Below, one piece after another: positions 7,016-15,590 of a DNA stretch of 38,517 bases. The position numbers were made by a program, and so were the translations under genes. The first letter of the stretch is position 1. Each line of letters starts with the position of its first letter. This DNA is from CAYZXL01 sp964482435 (GTDB taxonomy: Bacteria; Auribacterota; JABMQX01), in assembly GCA_964482435.1 (NCBI GenBank), contig CAYZXL010000046.1, forward strand, positions 1 through 38,517, read 5' to 3'. Under the pieces are notes generated by a model. The model was not told the DNA's origin. It made no database searches and saw only the letters and a list, made by a program, of their open reading frames with translations.

Positions 7016-8284
7016 ATGAGCGAAATTGTTGACACGATAGCGAGAGAGATTCTTGATTCGAGAGGAAATCCGACCGTCGAGGTGGAAGTGGAGCTGAGTT
7101 CCGGGGTAATGGGAAGGGCGGCTGTTCCCTCGGGCGCTTCCATAGGAGAGCACGAAGCACTTGAGCTGCGGGACAACAACCCGGAGAGGTATCTTGGGAA
7201 AGGTGTGACTAATGCGGTCAGGAACGTCAACGAGGTTATTGCCCCTGAGATAGATGGCATGGATGCGGCGGACCAGCCGGGGGTTGACGCGAGGCTCCTT
7301 TCTCTCGACGGAACGCCAAACAAGTCGAACCTCGGGGCCAACGCGATTCTTGGCGTCTCGCTGGCGGTGGCGAAGGCTTCGGCGGAGTCCTCCGCTTTGC
7401 CGCTGTACAAGTACATCGGCGGGGTGAACGCAAAGGTTCTGCCGGTGCCGATGATGAACATTCTGAATGGGGGCGCTCACGCGGACAACAACATGGACAT
7501 TCAGGAGTTCATGATTGTGCCGAAGGGGGCGTCGTGTTTCCGCGAGGCATTGAGGATGGGCGCGGAGATTTTCCATACGCTGAGGAAGGTCTTGAAAGGG
7601 AAAAACTACAACACCTCCGTCGGAGATGAGGGAGGTTTTGCGCCGAACCTGCAATCCAACTCGGAGGCGCTCGACCTCATCGTTCAGGCGATTGAGAAAG
7701 CTGGATACCGTCCCGGGGAAGACGTTTTCATCGCCCTCGATTCGGCGGCGAGCACGTTCTTCAAAGACGGCAAGTACCATCTCCTCGCGGAGGAGAAGAA
7801 GGAATACAGTGCCGAGGAGCTAATCGAGCTGTACGCGGGCTTTGCACAGAAGTATCCCATCATCTCCCTGGAAGATGGTCTGGCGGAAGACGACTGGGAT
7901 GGCTGGAAAAAGTTGACGGACCGCTGCGGAAAAGAAATTCAGATTGTCGGAGATGATTTATTCGTCACCAACACGGAGAGGCTGAAGAAGGGGATTGAGA
8001 TGGGGGTGGCGAACTCCATCCTGATAAAGGTCAACCAGATCGGGACGTTGACCGAGACGCTCGAGACGATTGAGATGGCCAGGAAAGCCGGTTATACGTA
8101 TGTTATCAGCCACCGCTCGGGAGAGACCGAGGACACAACGATAGCTGACATCGCCGTGGCGACCAACTCCAGGCAAATCAAGACTGGGTCTCTGTGCCGG
8201 ACGGACCGAGTGGCGAAATACAATCAGCTTCTGCGGATTGAGGAGATGCTCGGCGACGCGGCGGTTTACGGGGGCACCTTATGA
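7016..8284 (+). CDS. eno: Enolase (2-phosphoglycerate dehydratase)
   Basis: A 422-aa cytoplasmic glycolytic enzyme interconverting 2-phosphoglycerate and phosphoenolpyruvate with Mg2+. The whole family pattern is visible: IAREILDSRGNPTVEVEV at the start, GASIGEHEALELRD, LGANAILGVSLAVAKA, NGGAHADNNMDIQEFMI, SLEDGLAEDDWDGW, the catalytic-Lys region ILIKVNQIGTLTET, and the signature SHRSGETEDTTIADIAV followed by IKTGSLCRTDRVAKYNQLLR. Length normal. It is preceded by a good ribosome site (AAGGAGAGAG) and a promoter. Its stop overlaps the start of the FtsB-like gene (ATGA), an enolase-FtsB pairing found in many bacteria. Confidence 0.98.
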   Translation: MSEIVDTIAREILDSRGNPTVEVEVELSSGVMGRAAVPSGASIGEHEALELRDNNPERYLGKGVTNAVRNVNEVIAPEIDGMDAADQPGVDARLLSLDGTPNKSNLGANAILGVSLAVAKASAESSALPLYKYIGGVNAKVLPVPMMNILNGGAHADNNMDIQEFMIVPKGASCFREALRMGAEIFHTLRKVLKGKNYNTSVGDEGGFAPNLQSNSEALDLIVQAIEKAGYRPGEDVFIALDSAASTFFKDGKYHLLAEEKKEYSAEELIELYAGFAQKYPIISLEDGLAEDDWDGWKKLTDRCGKEIQIVGDDLFVTNTERLKKGIEMGVANSILIKVNQIGTLTETLETIEMARKAGYTYVISHRSGETEDTTIADIAVATNSRQIKTGSLCRTDRVAKYNQLLRIEEMLGDAAVYGGTL

Positions 8285-8595
8285 AGAAGGAGGAGAAGGC
8301 AAGCAGGGTCAAGAAAGCTGCCTATCCCCTGAGTCTGATTCTGACGGCGGGATTGTGTGGCTATGTCCTCGTGCCGGGCTTCAAGCAGCTCGATAGAGTG
8401 CACGTCCAGATTGACGAGCTTCGGCGGACTGAGCGGGAAAAGAGACTGTATAACGAGGCCTTGAAGCAAGAGATCGGGAGCATGTACACTTCGGAAGGAA
8501 TTGAACGGGCGGCCCGGCGGCATTTGCGGCTGGCGAGGCCCGATGAAGTCATCGTCGTTTTTGAGTCACCGCAAGAGAGCAAATCCGCGGAGTAG
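8281..8595 (+). CDS. FtsB/DivIC-like septum formation initiator
   Basis: A 104-aa bitopic membrane protein with a short cytoplasmic Lys-rich N-terminus, one transmembrane helix at about 13-31 and an extracytoplasmic coiled coil (about 36-70, LDRVHVQIDELRRTEREKR). The family's C-terminal motif follows (IERAARRHLRLARPDEVIVVF, matching the FtsB-type E-x2-AR...L-x2-PGE pattern). FtsB/DivIC proteins bridge FtsL and FtsQ at the division septum. The start overlaps the enolase stop by 4 nt, and the same downstream linkage is common for ftsB. Confidence 0.8.
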   Translation: MKKEEKASRVKKAAYPLSLILTAGLCGYVLVPGFKQLDRVHVQIDELRRTEREKRLYNEALKQEIGSMYTSEGIERAARRHLRLARPDEVIVVFESPQESKSAE

Positions 8596-8599
8596 AGAT

Positions 8600-9007
8600 T
8601 TGGAAGACGAAGCTCCGGAAAAACAACCCGAGCCCGAAGCGCCGGAAACGCCAGAGATTAAAAAGGGCGACATCGTGGAAGGAACGGTGAAGAGAATCGC
8701 CCCCTTCGGAGCTTTTGTGAGGCTTGCCGACGGAAGAAAAGGGCTGGTGCATATCTCGCAGATTGACGATTCATACGTCACCCAGATTCATCAGCACCTG
8801 AAGGTCGGAGACTGCGTTAAGGCCAAGGTCGTCGCCATCGGCGACGACGGAAAGATTGACCTATCAATAAAAAAAGCAAGAAAGCAGGTCTCGACCAGGA
8901 GAACGAGGCCCCGGCAGCCAGTCAAGCTGAAGCGTAACAGCGGCTTCAAGTTCACGCCGTTCGAGGAGGAGTTTAACAAGAGCCTCGACGGCACCGTGAA
9001 GCCGTGA
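8600..9007 (+). CDS. S1 RNA-binding domain protein (general stress protein 13-like)
   Basis: Single S1 OB-fold domain at about residues 19-95, beginning KKGDIVEGTVKRIAPFGAFV, then RKGLVHISQIDDSYV, KVGDCVKAKVVAIGDDGKID and LSIKKA, flanked by an acidic/Pro-rich N-terminus and a basic C-terminus. The open frame continues upstream inside the FtsB gene, but that part is not protein-like. TTG at 8600, 7 nt after GGAG and just after the FtsB stop, gives a sensible 135-aa product. Small single-S1 proteins of this kind bind ribosomes or mRNA. The exact role is not visible. Third gene of the enolase operon. Confidence 0.75.
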   Translation: MEDEAPEKQPEPEAPETPEIKKGDIVEGTVKRIAPFGAFVRLADGRKGLVHISQIDDSYVTQIHQHLKVGDCVKAKVVAIGDDGKIDLSIKKARKQVSTRRTRPRQPVKLKRNSGFKFTPFEEEFNKSLDGTVKP

Positions 9008-9161
9008 TGTCCCACCGAGGCAGACGCTGTTGCAGACCCCTAAGAGCTTTGATAAGGTGGGAACGTGCGCGCACGCAAGGACTCGGCAGACGAAGACACG
9101 CATGGGGCGATCAAGAGCTGGTCGAGCTAAACCATAAGAACGTGCAGGAGGAAATAGACGA

Positions 9162-10187
9162 ATGTTGCGGAAGAAAGCAAAATACAATGTCGCTGTCGTC
9201 GGCGCTACGGGCGCTGTCGGTAATGAGATGATTTCGATTCTTGAGGAGCGGAAGTTTCCGGTTGATGGAATCCGGTTGCTGGCGTCGGCACGCGTTCCCG
9301 GAAGGAAGCTGAGGTTCCGAGGGGAAGAGGTGCCGGTGGAGGTGCTGAGCGAAGATTCCTTCCACGGGATTGACATCGGGCTTTTCAGCGCCGGAGCAAG
9401 CCGGAGCAAGGTGTTTGCTCCGATTGCAGCCAGAGAGGCTGTGGTGATAGACAACACGAGCCATTTTCGGATGTTTCCGGACGTGCCTCTCGTGGTGCCG
9501 GAAGTCAACCCCGATGACATTTTCTGGCACAAGGGAATCATAGCCAACCCGAACTGCTCGACGATTCAAATGGTCGTTGCGCTGAAACCCATCCACGATG
9601 TGGCACGCATCAGGAGAATCGTCGTGACGACGTTCCAGAGCGTCTCGGGGGCTGGGGCGAGGGCAATGGACGAGATGTTCAAGGAGACCCGCGCTCTGCT
9701 TGATGGGAAAAGCTATCAGAGATCTGTTTTCCCGCATCAGATAGCGTTCGACGCCATCCCTCAGATTCCTCAGTCGGCCGCCTTCTTAGACAACGGCTAC
9801 ACGCACGAGGAAATGAAGATGGTCAACGAGACGAGGAAGATGTTCCACGACGATTCGATTATGGTCTGTGCAACGTGCGTGCGAGTGCCCGTCGAGAAAA
9901 GCCACAGCGAGGCGGTGAATATCGAGACTGAAAGGAGAATCACCGCGAGGGAGGTGAGAGAGCTTCTTTCGCGGGCAGAGGGCGTGAAGGTGGTGGACGA
10001 TATTGCCAACCAGGAATATCCGCTCCCCATTCACGCCGCCGGAAGGGATGAGGTTTTCGTCGGACGCATCCGGGAGGACATATCCTGCCCCAACGGCATC
10101 GCCATGTGGGTGGTGAGCGACAACCTCAGGAAAGGCGCTGCGCTGAACGCCGTTCAGATTGCAGAGAGGCTCATAGCGGCGCTGTGA
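9162..10187 (+). CDS. asd: Aspartate-semialdehyde dehydrogenase
   Basis: A 341-aa enzyme reducing aspartyl phosphate to aspartate semialdehyde with NADPH, the branch point for lysine/diaminopimelate, threonine and methionine. The N-terminal Rossmann motif is VVGATGAVGNEM, the catalytic Cys132 lies in ANPNCSTIQM, SVSGAGARAMDEM follows, and the conserved His region is RVPVEKSHSEAV. The C-terminal FVGRIREDISCPNG and the dimer segment are also present. Ribosome site GGAGG lies 11 nt before ATG 9162. It stands alone, with 154 nt to the S1 gene upstream. Confidence 0.96.
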   Translation: MLRKKAKYNVAVVGATGAVGNEMISILEERKFPVDGIRLLASARVPGRKLRFRGEEVPVEVLSEDSFHGIDIGLFSAGASRSKVFAPIAAREAVVIDNTSHFRMFPDVPLVVPEVNPDDIFWHKGIIANPNCSTIQMVVALKPIHDVARIRRIVVTTFQSVSGAGARAMDEMFKETRALLDGKSYQRSVFPHQIAFDAIPQIPQSAAFLDNGYTHEEMKMVNETRKMFHDDSIMVCATCVRVPVEKSHSEAVNIETERRITAREVRELLSRAEGVKVVDDIANQEYPLPIHAAGRDEVFVGRIREDISCPNGIAMWVVSDNLRKGAALNAVQIAERLIAAL

Positions 10188-10373
10188 CGGCTGGCTTGAG
10201 AAATTAACTCCGCGGTGGGCGGTGACGGCTCTCTTCTGATGGTTAAATTCGCGGACAGCTCGGGGGCGACCCAGTCGGCGCGGAATTAGAGGCGCTGGCT
10301 GCCAGAGGCGGAAGCGCCTGCGTTCATCGTTGTCGAGGGGCAGAACAACCAGAAACCAAGGGCACGCAAGTCA

Positions 10374-11639
10374 ATGGACCCGCTGAATTACAGGCTACTT
10401 TTCCTGGGCGGGGGAGTCTGCCTGCTGACTCTCGTCTGTCTCGTCGCGACGCACCGGATTGTGCGGACGAAGGCACTGCCGGCGAGGCTGGCGGCCTGGG
10501 TGGCAGCAGGGCTCTTCCTTTTCGGCGGCAGCCAGATTGTCGGCAAAGGCATCGTCGGCTGGTGGCCGTTTCTGGGGATGCCGGAGGTTTTCGTGCACCT
10601 CGTGAAAGTCGAGGTGTCTGCGGCGTCAGGGAGAGTGGCCGTCATCGCCTTCGCGGGGTTCAAGGGACAGGCGGTTCAAAGCGAAGCAAAGGTGTTTGTC
10701 GCCGACCGCGATGGGAAGGACATCGCCGAGGTGTGCGGCGGGACGGTGATGGACGTCCGCTGGTCGAAGAATGGCGAACAACTTTACCTCCTTCGCAGCG
10801 GCGCCGGGCGGCAGGATGTTCCCTCCAAGTCGCTGTGGGTTTACACGCCCGCGACCCGAGAGATGACCTACGTGAGAGAACTCGCTCGCCTGGCGACTGT
10901 CCTCAGTTTCGACCCCGCGGAGAAACGGCTTTTGTTCACGGCCCCTCGCCCCGCCGATACAGAGGGGAGAGTTCTTCTCGTCGAGGGAGATGTCAGCCAC
11001 GACAGGGAGGACCGCGCAGTCTGCTGGCGAGAGGGGTGGCAGGGGGGCCAGACGTGGGGACCGAAAACCGGGAACATGTTCATCTCGACGAACGACGAGA
11101 GCTCTTTCAGCGAGGAGTATGGGCTGTGGATGATTCGGGACCAGGAAGGCTCGCCGAAGCCGGCTGCTATTCTCCAGATGGAGGGAATCGAGGGCATATG
11201 GATAAATCTGAAGGAAACCCATGCGGCGCTTTTTGTCCGGCGGTTCCCTCCGCCGTGCGTGGATTTCGATTTGTACCTTCTCGACATGGCAGAGGGGTTC
11301 GCGAGACCGATAGCAAGCGGTGTGGAGTGGGGCTCGGCGGTTTGGGACCGGGAAGGGAAAATCCTCGCTTTCGGGGACGCCACGGGCTTGAAGACCTATG
11401 AGGTCTCGACTGGACGCGTGCGCATCCTTCTGGATGCACCGCGCAACTGGCTGGACCCGACCTTACCCGAGAGGCTCAAGCCGCTGAGCTACAGCCCCTC
11501 GGGAGACGTCGTTTTTCAGACGGGACGCTGGAGGGTCGAGAAGTACGACCGCGATTCCGGTCAAGCGAAGACGCTGCTGCACGCGGGGCAATTCCGGCGA
11601 TATTTCCCAGTTCGTGGCCGGAAAGGAACGAGGGCATGA
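10374..11639 (+). CDS. Membrane-anchored beta-propeller-like protein (TolB/WD40-type), function unknown
   Basis: A 421-aa protein. Two hydrophobic helices occupy the N-terminus (about 6-28 and 38-60). After them a roughly 340-residue soluble part carries repeated short beta-type units such as VMDVRWSKNGEQLYLL, LSFDPAEKRLLFT, WGSAVWDREGKILAFG and LSYSPSGDVVF, the spacing and wording of TolB/PD40-like propeller blades. The protein probably displays a propeller on one face of the membrane. Family membership is by pattern only and no catalytic motif is seen. It is convergent with the THEP1 gene. The upstream 186 nt show only one inverted repeat (AGGCGCT/AGCGCCT near 10290). Confidence 0.6.
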   Translation: MDPLNYRLLFLGGGVCLLTLVCLVATHRIVRTKALPARLAAWVAAGLFLFGGSQIVGKGIVGWWPFLGMPEVFVHLVKVEVSAASGRVAVIAFAGFKGQAVQSEAKVFVADRDGKDIAEVCGGTVMDVRWSKNGEQLYLLRSGAGRQDVPSKSLWVYTPATREMTYVRELARLATVLSFDPAEKRLLFTAPRPADTEGRVLLVEGDVSHDREDRAVCWREGWQGGQTWGPKTGNMFISTNDESSFSEEYGLWMIRDQEGSPKPAAILQMEGIEGIWINLKETHAALFVRRFPPPCVDFDLYLLDMAEGFARPIASGVEWGSAVWDREGKILAFGDATGLKTYEVSTGRVRILLDAPRNWLDPTLPERLKPLSYSPSGDVVFQTGRWRVEKYDRDSGQAKTLLHAGQFRRYFPVRGRKGTRA

Positions 11640-11728
11640 GACGGACCACTCTGCGAGGCGGCAGGAAGTAGAGGCACCGCGAAAGGGCAGTTGGCGCGCG
11701 AGCCAACACCGCTTGGCTAATTGGTCCG

Positions 11729-12271
11729 CTACTCGCGCGCAAGCAGAATGCTCACCAGCTTTTCGGGCAGGTCGTTCCGATTCTGGAAATTGACTTCTAA
11801 GATAGTCACGTCGGGGCGTCGCTTGATGGTCTCGATGAAATTGGTCCCTCTGGCGGCGATTGTGCCCAGGACTGTGTTTGGTGAGTCGAGGACTTTGAGA
11901 AGAGCCTTCCGGAACCCGTCGGAGAAACACTCCATTTTTCCCACTTCGTCTATGACGACAAGCTGGTCGGGGGACGCAGGGGTCATCGCCGGGACAGCCA
12001 GCCGCTCGATATCCTCGATGTTGACGGTGTATCGCCCGAGTCTGAACGTCCCTTTTGCTCGCACGTGAGCGAGGATTCCTTCTTTTCCGTCGAGGGTAAC
12101 GATGGAGAATCCGACTCTGGCGGCGCCGTCGCGAATTTCGCGGGTGTAAAAGCCAGTCGCGGGAATGGAAAGTTTCTCTATCGCCTTCTGGATGACGGTG
12201 GTCTTGCCGATGCCGGGCAGGCCGGTGAGAAAGAGATTTTTGCCTGGAGTTGTCATCGCACTAAGAGCCAT
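11729..12271 (-). CDS. Nucleoside-triphosphatase, THEP1 family
   Basis: A 180-aa P-loop NTPase. Walker A is GLPGIGKTT near residue 17, ATGFYTREIRDG follows as in THEP1 proteins, and the Walker B segment LVVIDEVGKMECFS (about 103-116) is the family hallmark. The end has FIETIKRRPDVTILEV. THEP1 enzymes hydrolyse NTPs to NDPs in vitro and are related to RNA/nucleotide kinases; their cellular role is unsettled. Starts at 12271 (MALSAM) and 12256 (MTTPGK) are both possible; neither has a clear ribosome site. It is followed closely on the same strand by nothing and faces the propeller gene tail to tail. Confidence 0.88.
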   Translation of the reverse strand: MALSAMTTPGKNLFLTGLPGIGKTTVIQKAIEKLSIPATGFYTREIRDGAARVGFSIVTLDGKEGILAHVRAKGTFRLGRYTVNIEDIERLAVPAMTPASPDQLVVIDEVGKMECFSDGFRKALLKVLDSPNTVLGTIAARGTNFIETIKRRPDVTILEVNFQNRNDLPEKLVSILLARE

Positions 12272-12358
12272 GCAGCGCGGGGGCAGAACAGCTCGTCCGC
12301 GCCGCTTTCCTCGTCGAGGCGGGGCTGGTCCTTCTTGCAGACGCTACGGCGTCGCGAG

Positions 12359-13399
12359 TCAAAAAGCAATCATCGCTTTGACCACACCGTCCTTGTACGT
12401 CGAGACAAGCTCGTAAGCGTCGTTCGTTTTCTCCAGCGGGAAGCGGTGTGTAACAGGGGTGCGTATGTCAACTCTCCCCGCCATGACGAGGTGCAGCCCT
12501 CGCTCAAAGTAGTGGACCTGACGGCGGACGTTCAGGATGACCAATTGCTTCCGCCGCATGATGTCGGTATGGAAAGCGTATTCGGTCTTTGCTCCGGGAA
12601 TCCCGAGGAGAACCAACGTCCCTCCGGGGCGAAGGACTTCAAGACCCAGCGTAACCGTTTCCTGTTCGCCAGCGCATTCGAAGACGACGTCCACGCCCCT
12701 GCCGTGGGTGGCGTCGAGGATTTCTTTCACCACATCGGTTTCGTTCGGACTAAAGGAGTACGTGGCGCCGAGCCTCGAGGCCATTTCCACTCGCTCTTTC
12801 ACGATGTCCGTGGCAAATGACAGCGCCGCGCCTGACGTGTTGGCCACTTCCATTGTCAGAAGACCGATGGGACCTGACCCAAGAACGGCGACGCTATCGC
12901 CGGGCTTGATGCTGGCGAGGTTGACCGCATAGGCGGAAACCGACAGGGGCTCGAGCATCGCGGCGTCTTCAAACGTGAGCTCGTCGGGGATGGGGATGAC
13001 ATTCGTCTCTGGCATGACCATGAATTCTTTGAGACATCCCTCCAGTTCGCCCGGGACGGAAAGGAAGCGGACCTTTTTGCAGATGTTCTGCCTGCCGGTG
13101 AGGCATTCGTCGCACTCGCCGCAAGTTACCGCAGGCTCGACGGCCACACGGTCACCGGGCTTGACCTTTCTGACGGCTCCGCCGACCTTCTCGACGACGG
13201 CGGAACATTCGTGCCCGAGAATCATCGGGAATTTCACTTCCAGGGAGCCGGTTCTGCCTTCGGCATAGTTGTGGATGTCGGAACCGCAGACACCGGAGCA
13301 TCGCAATTTCAGGAGGACGTCCCTGTCGGTTTTGATTTCGGGCTTAGGGATGTCGCGGATTTCAAATTTGCGTCTGGCGACGAGGCAAGCTGCCTTCAT
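12359..13399 (-). CDS. Zinc-dependent medium-chain alcohol dehydrogenase (sorbitol/threonine dehydrogenase-like)
   Basis: A 346-aa NAD(P)-dependent MDR dehydrogenase. Catalytic zinc ligands are visible in CSGVCGSDIHNY and GHECSAVVEKVGG. The structural zinc lobe is CGECDECLTGRQNIC (four Cys), and the nucleotide-binding motif is VAVLGSGPIGLL. The frame is open to 13648, but the first 83 residues are not family-like. ATG 13399 (MKAACLVARR) is the normal start for this family. The fold most resembles sorbitol/threonine/butanediol dehydrogenases. The substrate cannot be assigned; a polyol or sugar alcohol is a reasonable guess given the carbohydrate genes later in the window. Confidence 0.9.
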   Translation of the reverse strand: MKAACLVARRKFEIRDIPKPEIKTDRDVLLKLRCSGVCGSDIHNYAEGRTGSLEVKFPMILGHECSAVVEKVGGAVRKVKPGDRVAVEPAVTCGECDECLTGRQNICKKVRFLSVPGELEGCLKEFMVMPETNVIPIPDELTFEDAAMLEPLSVSAYAVNLASIKPGDSVAVLGSGPIGLLTMEVANTSGAALSFATDIVKERVEMASRLGATYSFSPNETDVVKEILDATHGRGVDVVFECAGEQETVTLGLEVLRPGGTLVLLGIPGAKTEYAFHTDIMRRKQLVILNVRRQVHYFERGLHLVMAGRVDIRTPVTHRFPLEKTNDAYELVSTYKDGVVKAMIAF

Positions 13400-13638
13400 T
13401 TTTCTATTTTCGTTCCTTTCGCGGATAGGGGTCACCGCGATGAAAAAACTGTTGCGGAGTTTGTTGCCGTTTTTCCGAAAGGTAGCGGAAGCAGCACGGA
13501 ATTGCAAGAGGGCTTTTTTGAACCATCCGCTCGCTCTTGAGCGAGTAGAACGAACGGCCGGGCGGTCGCGCGGGCACCAGCCCACTTGTGGCGCCGCTCG
13601 CGCCACTTGGCGATAGGAAACAGAATGCCAATGCAACT

Positions 13639-13680
13639 TCTCTCGCAAAGCTGCAAAGGCCGCAAAGGAGGGTGGCGAGA
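13639..13680. repeat. Dispersed intergenic inverted repeat, copy 3 (short)
   Basis: Contains TCTCTCGCAAAG, then two degenerate GCAAAG units, and ends with GGTGGCGAGA, the shortened inverted arm. Clearly related to the copies at 5598 and 6841. Confidence 0.6.
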
Positions 13681-13720
13681 CGCCCTCGAGATAGCCGGTG
13701 TACGCTTAGAGGAAAAGAGG

Positions 13721-13748
13721 TTGCATTATTCTCTTTAGGTGGTATCTT
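13721..13748 (+). promoter_or_regulatory. Possible promoter for the zinc-ribbon/pseudopilin pair
   Basis: TTGCAT (13721-13726), 16-nt spacer, TATCTT (13743-13748). The expected start near 13755 favours translation from ATG 13774 rather than the upstream ATG 13753. Confidence 0.35.
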
Positions 13749-13773
13749 TTCTATGAGAAGGCTGGAGAAGACT

Positions 13774-14382
13774 ATGCCCGAGATGACGGACATCCGATGC
13801 GAAGACTGCGGCGCGGTCTTTCCGATGATTGTGGGAGAGGCGCAGCGCAAGGAGGACCACTCGTGGTTTCCGGGGAGGAAATGCCCGATATGCGGCTCGG
13901 AGAAATTCTTCCCCGTCGTCAAGACGGTCGAGGCAAAGCCCATCGCCAAATGGAAACTCGATAAGAGGGTCGGGATAGCGGCGGGGGCGGTCGCGGGAGT
14001 GTTTCTCATCATTGGCCTTGCGTGGTTCAGCCACGAGCGACCGCACCGGAAAGGCGGATTGAGAGCGCTCTATATGTGCGAGGTGTGCGGCGAGCGATTC
14101 GTCAGGAGCGTGACCGGGGCGGTCCCGAAGAAGTGCCCGGAGTGCAAGTCGCTCGCTGGCTACAGGGCTGTGCAGTGCCTGAGCTGCTATAAGGTTTACC
14201 CCTGGAAAGCAAAGGACTGGGCGAGCGACCGCCCAACGTGTCCGCAATGCAAGTCGAAGGAGTCAAAAATCCTGCGTGATTTCGCGGACATTCAGAAGAG
14301 ACCTGTAGTACCCAAAGAGAAAGAGGAGGCGCCGAAAGAGGGCCAACCCAATGAGGGCGAGAAAGGGATTCACGCTGATTGA
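13774..14382 (+). CDS. Zinc-ribbon membrane protein of unknown function
   Basis: About 202 aa with multiple CxxC knuckles around one transmembrane helix. The N-terminal knuckles are CEDC (about 9-12) and CPIC (about 37-40). The helix lies at about 67-86 (GIAAGAVAGVFLIIGLAW). Four more pairs follow on the other side: CEVC, CPEC, CLSC and CPQC, ending in a Lys/Glu-rich tail. The pairing pattern suggests three rubredoxin-like or zinc-ribbon folds, one before and two after the helix. I do not recognise a named family. ATG 13774 has GGAG 8 nt upstream; an earlier in-frame ATG at 13753 is less well supported. The last 32 nt overlap the pseudopilin gene, so the two are probably co-translated and may act together in a secretion or pilus apparatus. 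Confidence 0.65.
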   Translation: MPEMTDIRCEDCGAVFPMIVGEAQRKEDHSWFPGRKCPICGSEKFFPVVKTVEAKPIAKWKLDKRVGIAAGAVAGVFLIIGLAWFSHERPHRKGGLRALYMCEVCGERFVRSVTGAVPKKCPECKSLAGYRAVQCLSCYKVYPWKAKDWASDRPTCPQCKSKESKILRDFADIQKRPVVPKEKEEAPKEGQPNEGEKGIHAD

Positions 14383-14962
14383 GCTCCTGGTGGTGATAGC
14401 CATCATCAATATCTTAGCGGGAATGCTTTTGCCTTCGCTGACGCGCGCCAAGGAGCAGGCCCGCCGGACGAGCTGCCTCAACAATCTGCGCAATATGGGC
14501 CAGGCGCTGACAATGTATGCGGGCGAGAACGATGGCTTCTTTCCGCCGGAAGATAGCTCGCCGACTGAAGGGAGCGATCTCGACCTCCTCTACCCCGGCT
14601 ATCTCGACAATGCAGTTATATTCTGGTGTCCGTCTGATCCAGTCAAGCCAGCGTCGTTCAGCAGGCCCCCTCATGACCCGAGGAAAGACGTCTCGAACTT
14701 CAGTTACGCGTATCTGGGCAAGATTCAGACACCAGGAGGCAACGTCAGTTTGAGACGAGACAGCGACCCGGGTTTTATTCGCGTCGGCACAGAGATGGTT
14801 GAGATGCCGCCTTTGGTGGGGGACGACGGGTGCGGCCTTGGTGCTCTGACGACAGAGCGACCGAACCATACCGGCGGAGGCAACCTGCTTTTCCCGGACG
14901 GCCGGGTCAAGTTCACCCTTGTGAGCCGTTGGCCGAAGGAGACGGCGTTCAACTTACACTGA
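14351..14962 (+). CDS. Type II secretion / type IV pilin-like protein with H-X9-DG C-terminus
   Basis: A 203-aa pseudopilin. The prepilin peptidase site is RKG|FTLIE (cleavage after Gly6), followed by the hydrophobic spine LLVVIAIINILAGMLLPSL and a conserved helix with NLRNMGQALTMYAGENDGFFP. The C-terminus has the H-X9-DG signature (HTGGGNLLFPDG), the mark of a pseudopilin group greatly expanded in planctomycetes, lentisphaerae and relatives. It is likely processed, methylated at Phe and assembled at the membrane. It starts within the end of the zinc-ribbon gene. No other secretion genes are in view, which is usual for these stand-alone copies. Confidence 0.9.
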   Translation: MRARKGFTLIELLVVIAIINILAGMLLPSLTRAKEQARRTSCLNNLRNMGQALTMYAGENDGFFPPEDSSPTEGSDLDLLYPGYLDNAVIFWCPSDPVKPASFSRPPHDPRKDVSNFSYAYLGKIQTPGGNVSLRRDSDPGFIRVGTEMVEMPPLVGDDGCGLGALTTERPNHTGGGNLLFPDGRVKFTLVSRWPKETAFNLH

Positions 14963-15064
14963 CGCACCCCTGGCGGTGTGTCAAGCAGCACGCCGCCTCC
15001 AGGAGGCCGGCCGTCGGAGGAAGCGGGACCCTGAAATTTCCGTCAAAGGCTTTTGGGATAGAAG

Positions 15065-15529
15065 GTGCCTGACAAGAAGCTGAAAGTGAGGGTCGGAGTC
15101 ATCGTCGTGCACGAGGGAAAGGTCCTTCTTGCGAAACAGCACGTGTCGCAAGGACAGGATTTCTGGATTATCCCCGGCGGAGGGCTCAAGGAGGACGAAG
15201 GGCTGCTGGACTGTGCGCGCAGGGAAATCGCCGAGGAGACAGGGCTGCAAATCGAGCCAGTTCGGCTCCTGTACGTCGGCGACTTCTTCAAAGGCGACAG
15301 GCACGTTGTGGACACGTTCTGGCTCGGAAGGCTCATCGGAGGAGAATTGCGGAGACGAGTGGACGAGATAGACAGCCTCCAATTCTTTGAGATTGAGCGC
15401 CTGAAGGAAATCGAGATAAGGCCGCCAGAAATCGCCGAGCTCGTCATTGAGGGCCTTGCCGACGGTTTTCGCGCTCCAGTCCGCTACATCGGGAAGTATT
15501 CAAAGGCCGCTGTTCCCGAAAGCAAGTGA
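15065..15529 (+). CDS. Nudix hydrolase
   Basis: A 154-aa enzyme of the Nudix superfamily, hydrolysing nucleoside diphosphates linked to another moiety. The full Nudix box GX5EX7REUXEEXGU is present, starting at GGGLKEDEGLLDCAR and ending REIAEETGL (about residues 38-61), after WIIPGG. The N-terminal strand LKVRVGVIVVHEGKVLLAKQ is typical. GTG 15065 is the likely start; the ribosome site is weak. The substrate cannot be inferred. It precedes a tRNA methyltransferase-like gene by 61 nt and may be co-transcribed with it. Confidence 0.9.
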   Translation: MPDKKLKVRVGVIVVHEGKVLLAKQHVSQGQDFWIIPGGGLKEDEGLLDCARREIAEETGLQIEPVRLLYVGDFFKGDRHVVDTFWLGRLIGGELRRRVDEIDSLQFFEIERLKEIEIRPPEIAELVIEGLADGFRAPVRYIGKYSKAAVPESK

Positions 15530-15590
15530 AAAATGAAGCAGCCTGCCTGGAGGGCTTCGTCGGTGAGGCTCTCGCGGGACTTTTGGAGCC

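Noticed and set aside
11640..11728. Terminator between the convergent propeller and THEP1 genes
   Set aside because: A perfect GTTGGC/GCCAAC hairpin exists but has no T-tract on either side.
13400..13648. N-terminal extension of the alcohol dehydrogenase
   Set aside because: The 83 extra residues are unlike the family and lie in sequence overlapping intergenic repeat material; ATG 13399 matches the conserved start.
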